Origin: JAEKLB01 sp050249235
GTDB taxonomy: Bacteria > Actinomycetota > Acidimicrobiia > Acidimicrobiales > CADCSY01
Direction of reading: 5' to 3'
Assembly: GCA_050249235.1 (NCBI GenBank)
Contig: JBFWQW010000106.1
Location: 1-9,913 of the forward strand
DNA length: 9,913 nucleotides
The notes under the pieces: model-generated
What the model was told of the DNA's origin: nothing
Seen by the model: the letters and a program-made list of their open reading frames with translations, nothing else
Database searches by the model: none
In this document: positions 5,690-9,913 of the stretch, piece by piece
How positions within the stretch are numbered: the stretch's first letter is position 1
Layout: each line of letters opens with the position of its first letter
Program-made: the position numbers and the translations under genes

Positions 5690-7060
5690 ATGAGCGAGAC
5701 CGAGCCGTCAGACGCACCCCGATCCCAGCCTCAGGCCGGCCCCCGGGCGGAGTCGCTCTCCGTGATGGGGGTCGTCCTGGCCGGCGCGGCGGTGGTCTTC
5801 GCCGTCGTCGCCATCGGGCTCAGCTTCCAGAAGGTGGACGAGGCGCGCGGTCTCGTCGCCGGCACCTCGTCGGCCACGGTGGAGGTCAGGATCTCCGAGT
5901 TCGCGATCGATCCCGCCATGGTCATGGTCCCGGTCGGCGGCAGCCTCCGGGTGACGAACGACGGCAGCGCGCCGCACAACCTGGCGGTGAAGGGGGCCGA
6001 GCTCAGGACGGCCATGCTCGACGGAGGGGAGTCGGCCGAGCTCGACGTGTCGGGCCTCCCGGTGGGCGACTACACGATCGTCTGCGAGGTGCCCGGCCAC
6101 GAGGGCGCCGGCATGACTGCGATGCTGCACGTCCTCGCGGGTGACACGCCGAGTGCCGCGGCCGGCGGTCCGAGTGCGGTGAGGATGTCGGCCGAGGAGA
6201 TGGATGCCGTCATGGCCGTCCGCACCAAGGCCTTCCCGGCCGCGACGGAGGGTGTCGGGGCGCCCGACCTGGCACCCGTGGTCCTGGCCGACGGGACCAA
6301 GGAGTTCACGCTCACGACGAGCGAGATCGACTGGGAGGTGGAGCCGGGCAAGGTCGTCAAGGCCATGGCCTACAACGGCACGGTGCCGGGCCCGACGATC
6401 CGGGTGGGCATCGGCGACAAGGTCAGGTTCGTCGTGCGAAACGAGATGGCGGAGTCGACGGCGGTGCACTTCCACGGCCTGATCCTCCCGAACGCCATGG
6501 ACGGCGTGCCCGACATCACCCAGGAGCCCATCAAGCCCGGCGAGACGTTCGTCTACGAGTTCGTCGCGAAGGGACCGGCCGTCGGGATGTACCACTCCCA
6601 CCACAACGCCCAGGTCCAGGTGTCGAACGGCCTGGCCGGCGCCGTGTACGTCGGCGAGCTCCCCCTCCCGGCCGGCGTGCCCCGCCCGGCGGTCGATCTC
6701 CCGATGATGTTGAACGACGCCGGCACGATCGGCTACTCGCTGAACGGCAAGTCCTTCCCGGCGACGGCCCCGGTCTCGGCCCGGATCGGGGACTGGGTGA
6801 AGATCGACTACCTGAACGAGGGGATGCAGATCCACCCGATGCACCTGCACGGGATGGCGCAGCTGGTGATCGCCCGCGACGGCTTCCCCTTGGCGACGCC
6901 CGAGCTCGCGGACACCGTGGTCGTCGCCCCGGGCCAGCGGGTGAGCGTGCTCGTCGAGGCCACGGAGCCGGGCGTGTGGGCCTGGCACTGCCACATCCTG
7001 AGCCACGCCGAGACCAGCGAAGGGATGTTCGGCATGGTGACCGCCCTGGTGGTCTCGTGA
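5690..7060 (+). CDS. Membrane-anchored cupredoxin-multicopper oxidase fusion
   Basis: 456 residues. A hydrophilic N-terminus is followed by one membrane segment (about 25-45), so the catalytic part should be outside the membrane. Residues 63-148 form a cupredoxin with a full blue-copper set: H96, C132, H137 and M142 (CEVPGHEGAGM). Residues 200-456 hold the two outer domains of a multicopper oxidase: H260 and H262 (HFHG), H302 and H304 (HSH), then HPMHLH (H382, H385, H387) and HCHILSH (H433, C434, H435, H439) with M446 as probable axial ligand. All trinuclear and type 1 ligands are thus present, plus an extra blue copper able to relay electrons. The expected reaction is four-electron reduction of oxygen to water with an unknown electron donor. 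A copper nitrite reductase is less likely, since the trinuclear HxH pairs are complete. Length near 450 suits a two-domain, small-laccase-like core. lldh-like gene ldh follows after 58 nt. Confidence 0.88.
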   Translation: MSETEPSDAPRSQPQAGPRAESLSVMGVVLAGAAVVFAVVAIGLSFQKVDEARGLVAGTSSATVEVRISEFAIDPAMVMVPVGGSLRVTNDGSAPHNLAVKGAELRTAMLDGGESAELDVSGLPVGDYTIVCEVPGHEGAGMTAMLHVLAGDTPSAAAGGPSAVRMSAEEMDAVMAVRTKAFPAATEGVGAPDLAPVVLADGTKEFTLTTSEIDWEVEPGKVVKAMAYNGTVPGPTIRVGIGDKVRFVVRNEMAESTAVHFHGLILPNAMDGVPDITQEPIKPGETFVYEFVAKGPAVGMYHSHHNAQVQVSNGLAGAVYVGELPLPAGVPRPAVDLPMMLNDAGTIGYSLNGKSFPATAPVSARIGDWVKIDYLNEGMQIHPMHLHGMAQLVIARDGFPLATPELADTVVVAPGQRVSVLVEATEPGVWAWHCHILSHAETSEGMFGMVTALVVS

Positions 7061-7075
7061 CCGGCGGCGCCCCCC

Positions 7076-7098
7076 GGCCCGGATCGGGACGCCGGGCC
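7076..7098. terminator. Hairpin between the multicopper oxidase and ldh
   Basis: GGCCCGG (7076-7082) and CCGGGCC (7092-7098) form a perfect 7-bp stem with a 9-nt loop, 16 nt after the oxidase stop. There is no T-tract. It may terminate or attenuate transcription into ldh. If it does, ldh needs its own promoter, which I cannot identify. Confidence 0.4.
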
Positions 7099-7118
7099 CC
7101 CCGTCGTGGGAGCCCCCG

Positions 7119-8069
7119 GTGAAGGCGGTCGTCGTCGGCGCCGGGAGCGTCGGCGCGACGGTCGCCTATGCGTGCCTGCTCCGGGGTGCCGTCGACGACC
7201 TTCTCCTCTACGACATCGACGAGGCCAAGGCGGTGGCCCAGGGCCTGGACCTGGCGCACAGCATCCAGTTCACGGCCATGGCCCGGGTCGGGGGGACCGG
7301 CGACCTCACGGCCTGCGCCGGTGCCGATGTCATCGTCCTCGCGGCCGGCGCCAAGCAGAAGCCGGGGCAGTCGCGCCTCGACCTGGCGGCGTCGAACGTG
7401 GCGATGTGCCGATCGGTTCTGCCGGCACTGCTGGCCGGGTCGCCGGCTGCGCTCCTGCTCGTCGTGACCAACCCGGTCGACGTCGTCACCCGGGCCGCGC
7501 TCGAGTTCTCGGGGTTGCCGGTGGGTCGGGTGATCGGGACGGGGACGGTGCTCGACACCGGGCGTCTCCGCGCGCTGCTGGCCCGGCGGTGTGGGGTTGC
7601 CGTCCAGAACGTCCACGCCCACGTCCTCGGCGAGCACGGTGACTCCGGGTTCGCCGTCTGGTCGGCGGCGGCCATCGCCGGCGTGCCCCTCGCCCGGTGG
7701 GACGCGGTCCTCGGCGGCCCCCCGTCGGCGGCCGAACGGGCGGCGATGCTCGGCGAGGTGCGGGGGGCGGCCCAGCGGATCATCGCCGGAAAGGGCGCCA
7801 CGAACTTCGCCATCGGCGGTGTCGCCGCTCGCATCATCGAGGCCGTCGGGCGAAACGAGCGTCGCGTCCTTCCCGTCAGCACCTACCTGGCTCGGTACCG
7901 GGGGATCGACGACGTCTGCCTCTCGGTTCCCTGCGTGCTCGACGGGACCGGGCGGGCGGCGGTGCTCGACGTGCCGATGCAGCCCGACGAGGACGCCGGC
8001 CTCGCGGCGTCGGCCGAGACCCTGCGCCTGGCGTGCGCGGCATCCGGAGCCGACGGCTCGGCCGGCTGA
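7119..8069 (+). CDS. ldh: L-lactate dehydrogenase
   Basis: 316 residues, normal length. It reduces pyruvate to L-lactate with NADH in the cytoplasm. The Rossmann motif GAGSVGA is at 7-13, with D32 ending the second strand (NAD preference). Q80 in KQKPGQSR marks lactate rather than malate dehydrogenase, R86 is the mobile-loop arginine, N118 lies in TNPVD, and D146, R149 and H173 (GEHGDSG) complete the active site. R151 and H166 correspond to Bacillus stearothermophilus R173 and H188, which bind fructose 1,6-bisphosphate, so allosteric activation is plausible. The GTG at 7119 is placed by the Rossmann motif and has a Shine-Dalgarno sequence, GGGAG (7108-7112, 6-nt spacing). It follows the oxidase by 58 nt, on the same strand, and may be cotranscribed unless the hairpin at 7076-7098 terminates. 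Confidence 0.96.
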   Translation: MKAVVVGAGSVGATVAYACLLRGAVDDLLLYDIDEAKAVAQGLDLAHSIQFTAMARVGGTGDLTACAGADVIVLAAGAKQKPGQSRLDLAASNVAMCRSVLPALLAGSPAALLLVVTNPVDVVTRAALEFSGLPVGRVIGTGTVLDTGRLRALLARRCGVAVQNVHAHVLGEHGDSGFAVWSAAAIAGVPLARWDAVLGGPPSAAERAAMLGEVRGAAQRIIAGKGATNFAIGGVAARIIEAVGRNERRVLPVSTYLARYRGIDDVCLSVPCVLDGTGRAAVLDVPMQPDEDAGLAASAETLRLACAASGADGSAG

Positions 8070-8095
8070 CCCAGGCCCCGGCGCCGCCCTCTTTC

Positions 8096-8138
8096 GGGTC
8101 GTTCGACCCTGGGGAACGCGCTCGAACCGGCCCAGGCT
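8096..8138 (+). promoter_or_regulatory. Predicted promoter of the first universal stress protein: box plus -10
   Basis: GGGTCGTTCGACCC (8096-8109) is an exact match to GGGnC-N4-GnCCC, with fully complementary GGGTC/GACCC arms. After 23 nt comes CAGGCT (8133-8138, nAnnnT type), then 6 nt to the ATG at 8145. No Shine-Dalgarno sequence is seen, consistent with a leaderless mRNA. Confidence 0.6.
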
Positions 8139-8144
8139 CGTGCC

Positions 8145-8963
8145 ATGACCGGGGTTCGGGAGCTGCTGGTGCCACTGGACGGGACGGCCGAGACGCTCCC
8201 GGCGCTGCGGGTGGCCGGATCGATCGCCGCGCTGACGGCCGCGGACGTGTCGGCGGTGATCGTGTGCTCACCGCACGCCGATCCCGGGCCGGATCTCGCC
8301 TGGCTCGAGGAGCAGTCTCGAAGGGCCGGCCTCACGTTGCGACGGCGCGTCGTGAGCCCCGGGCTCGACGTCCCCGCCGGGGTCCTCGCGGCGGCGAATG
8401 AGCCAGGGACAGTCCTCTGCCTCTCGTCCCACGGTCGATCCGGTCTGGCCGAGATGGTCCTGGGGAGCGACAGCAACGAGATCGTTCGCCGCACGACGAG
8501 TCCCGTGCTGCTCGTGGGACCCGAGGCGCGACCGGCTCGGCGCTTCGAGAAGCTCATGGTCTGCCTGGACGGCTCGCCGCTGTCGGAGCAGGCCCTGGCC
8601 GTCGCCGCCGACCTCGCCGCCGACCTCCACCTGTCCCTGCACCTCGTCCGGGTTGTCGACTCCGACGGCATCGCCCCCTCCGACCTCGACGACGATGACC
8701 AGCTCAGGCGGGCGGTCTCCGATCTCGAAGGGCGCGGGCTCGAGGCCGACTGGCAGATCCTGTGCAGCCTGCCGGAGGCCCGCACGCTCGTCAGGCACGC
8801 CGACGAGGCCGAGGTCGACCTCGTCGTCGTCGGCACCCACGGCCGGAGCGGGATGCGCGCCGTCACCATGGGCAGCGTGGCCAACGCCGTCGTGCGCCAC
8901 GCCCACCAGCCGGTCCTCGTCGTCCCGGCTGGTCCGCACCGACCGGCGGGCCGGCCCGGGTGA
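8145..8963 (+). CDS. Universal stress protein with two UspA domains
   Basis: 272 residues made of two tandem UspA folds, about 1-126 and 133-263. Each begins with a strand ending in an aspartate (D12 in VPLDGT; D142 in VCLDGS). The ATP-binding motif G-2x-G-9x-G-(S/T) is perfect in domain 2 (G230, G233, G243, S244: GTHGRSGMRAVTMGS). In domain 1 the first glycine is serine (S94 in SSHGRSGLAEMVLGS), so that site may bind nucleotide weakly or not at all. Tandem-domain proteins of this kind are frequent in actinobacteria and are prominent in the mycobacterial DosR regulon, where they are tied to growth arrest under hypoxia; their biochemical role is still unclear. It lies 75 nt after ldh and appears to have its own promoter. 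The ATG at 8145 starts directly before the first strand. Confidence 0.93.
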   Translation: MTGVRELLVPLDGTAETLPALRVAGSIAALTAADVSAVIVCSPHADPGPDLAWLEEQSRRAGLTLRRRVVSPGLDVPAGVLAAANEPGTVLCLSSHGRSGLAEMVLGSDSNEIVRRTTSPVLLVGPEARPARRFEKLMVCLDGSPLSEQALAVAADLAADLHLSLHLVRVVDSDGIAPSDLDDDDQLRRAVSDLEGRGLEADWQILCSLPEARTLVRHADEAEVDLVVVGTHGRSGMRAVTMGSVANAVVRHAHQPVLVVPAGPHRPAGRPG

Positions 8964-9003
8964 CCTTCGGCCCTGCCCCCGGCGCAGCCGGCCGGGCGAT
9001 CAT
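8960..9003 (+). promoter_or_regulatory. Predicted promoter of the second universal stress protein: box plus -10
   Basis: GTGACCTTCGGCCC (8960-8973) has one mismatch to GGGnC-N4-GnCCC and overlaps the TGA stop (8961-8963) of the preceding gene. After 24 nt comes GATCAT (8998-9003, four of six bases matching TATAAT), then 6 nt to the ATG at 9010. No Shine-Dalgarno sequence is present. Confidence 0.55.
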
Positions 9004-9009
9004 GGGTCC

Positions 9010-9852
9010 ATGGATCGCATCGTCGTCGGGGTGGACGGATCGGAGGACGCCGCCGAGGCGTTGCGGTGGGGTGCGGACGAGGCCCGGCTGCACGGCACCC
9101 GGGCAACGGCGCTTCTCGGCTGGACCTACCTCCTCCAGTACCACGAGGACCCTGGGGACGAGGGCTTCCGGCCCGGGTACGACGAGGCGGACGCCCGTGC
9201 CGTCCTGACCGGGTACGTGCGCACGGCCCTCGGCGACCCCGCCGGCGTCGAGCTCCGGACGACCTGCGACCTCCCGTCCCAGGCGCTCATCGACGCCTCC
9301 GAGACCGCCGACCTCGTCGTGGTCGGCGCCCGGGGCCACGGCGGCTTCGAAGGCCTCCTGCTGGGCACCGTCGCCGATCGGGTCGCCGCCCATGCCGGCT
9401 GCCCGGTGGCGGTGGTGCGCGCCGGGCAACGGGCGAGATCGACCGGCCCCGTCCTCGTCGGCGTCGACGGCTCGGAACGGTCGACGCGCGCCCTGCGCTG
9501 GGCCGCCGACGAGGCCCGGGCGCGGGATGTCCCGATCCACGTCGTGCACGCCTGGCGGTTCCCCGTCGTCGTCCGAGGCGGCTGGATGCCGAGCATCCCG
9601 AGCGAGGACGAGGCCCGGGCGGCCGCCGGGGAGCTCCTCGACGGGGCCCTTGCCGACCCTTCGCTCGCCGGCCTCGCCGCATCCGGGCACCTCGCCCGGA
9701 CCGGCCCGGCCCGGAGCCTCATGGCGAGGGCCGACGAGGCCGCCCTGGTCGTGGTCGGGACCCGGGGCGCGGGGCGGGTCTCCGCCGCGCTCCTCGGGTC
9801 GGTGAGTCGACAGCTCCTCCACCACGCACCCTGCCCGGTCGTCGTCGTCTGA
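9010..9852 (+). CDS. Universal stress protein with two UspA domains (second copy)
   Basis: 280 residues in two UspA domains, about 1-137 and 146-280. Both nucleotide-binding motifs are intact: G106, G109, G119, T120 in domain 1 and G250, G253, G263, S264 in domain 2; the first-strand aspartates are D9 (VGVDGSED) and D153 (VGVDGSER). Unlike its neighbour, it keeps a full motif in both halves, so the pair may differ in ATP binding. Sequence between the two genes differs well beyond a recent duplication. It begins 46 nt after the first stress protein, so the two could share an mRNA, but the box and -10 in the gap suggest an independent, leaderless start. The protein ends right after the final strand (CPVVVV), a normal terminus for the family. 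Confidence 0.94.
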   Translation: MDRIVVGVDGSEDAAEALRWGADEARLHGTRATALLGWTYLLQYHEDPGDEGFRPGYDEADARAVLTGYVRTALGDPAGVELRTTCDLPSQALIDASETADLVVVGARGHGGFEGLLLGTVADRVAAHAGCPVAVVRAGQRARSTGPVLVGVDGSERSTRALRWAADEARARDVPIHVVHAWRFPVVVRGGWMPSIPSEDEARAAAGELLDGALADPSLAGLAASGHLARTGPARSLMARADEAALVVVGTRGAGRVSAALLGSVSRQLLHHAPCPVVVV

Positions 9853-9884
9853 CGGCGACGGGCCGTGGCCGCCGGGCCGCCGGG

Positions 9885-9913
9885 TCAGCCCGTGACCGGG
9901 GCCAGGTCGGGGG
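9885..9913 (-). CDS. Possible C-terminal end of a minus-strand gene entering from the right
   Basis: Read on the minus strand, the last bases give PDLAPVTG followed by TGA (9887 to 9885). Codon third positions suit the local style, but eight codons are too few to decide. If real, it is convergent with the second stress protein, leaving a 32-bp gap. Confidence 0.25.

Noticed and set aside
4245..5693. Plus-strand open frame of 482 codons opposite the permease
   Set aside because: Its translation is low-complexity, rich in Gly, Arg, Asp and Glu, and has no recognisable domain; it is the antisense shadow of the permease.
5690..7060. Copper nitrite reductase
   Set aside because: The HxH pairs of a trinuclear centre and a C-terminal HCHxxxH motif are all present, as in multicopper oxidases; nitrite reductases have a type 1 plus type 2 pair and lack the full set.
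7086..7099. GGGACGCCGGGCCC upstream of ldh, an exact match to the box pattern
   Set aside because: Its end is only 19 nt before the start codon and a transcription start at the usual spacing would fall inside ldh. It overlaps the GC hairpin at 7076-7098, which explains the bases equally well, and ldh has a normal Shine-Dalgarno sequence. I treat it as a chance match.
1..9913. CRISPR arrays, tRNA or rRNA genes, insertion sequences, phage genes
   Set aside because: No spaced repeats of CRISPR type, no tRNA-like cloverleaf or rRNA segments, and no transposase or integrase were seen; the only array is the contiguous octamer repeat.

Overview
The window is very GC-rich (codon third positions are almost all G or C). 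It carries tightly packed genes, GTG starts, 4-bp GTGA stop/start overlaps, tandem-domain universal stress proteins and a remnant of a deazaflavin (F420)-dependent nitroreductase. Together these point to a high-GC actinobacterium. The exact class cannot be read from the sequence; Acidimicrobiia would fit but is a guess.

Layout: a gene entering from the left on the minus strand (1-106, partial); a zinc alcohol dehydrogenase (359-1360, +); convergent to it, a membrane-anchored Gmad2-domain protein (1539-2288, -); a repeat-rich stretch with a truncated, frameshifted F420-type nitroreductase remnant (2360-2782, -); arginine deiminase arcA (2779-3999, -); an AdiC-like arginine antiporter (3996-5426, -); then, divergently, a membrane-anchored cupredoxin-multicopper oxidase fusion (5690-7060, +), L-lactate dehydrogenase (7119-8069, +) and two tandem-domain universal stress proteins (8145-8963 and 9010-9852, +). 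A minus-strand gene may end at the right edge.

The genes make sense together as a low-oxygen or energy-starvation island. Lactate dehydrogenase and alcohol dehydrogenase can re-oxidise NADH. Arginine deiminase plus its antiporter is the entry to fermentative arginine catabolism. Universal stress proteins and F420 nitroreductases are familiar members of the mycobacterial DosR dormancy regulon.

The main finding is regulatory. A 14-bp box of form GGGnC-N4-GnCCC (exact or one mismatch over its eight fixed bases) lies upstream of six genes. It is followed after 23-24 nt by an nAnnnT -10 hexamer, and in five of the six the start codon lies exactly 6 nt after that hexamer. The simplest reading is a local regulon of mostly leaderless promoters with an activator centred near -42/-43. 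The box resembles the DosR/DevR box of mycobacteria (GGGACT-WW-AGTCCC core). The regulator is not in the window, so its identity is inference.
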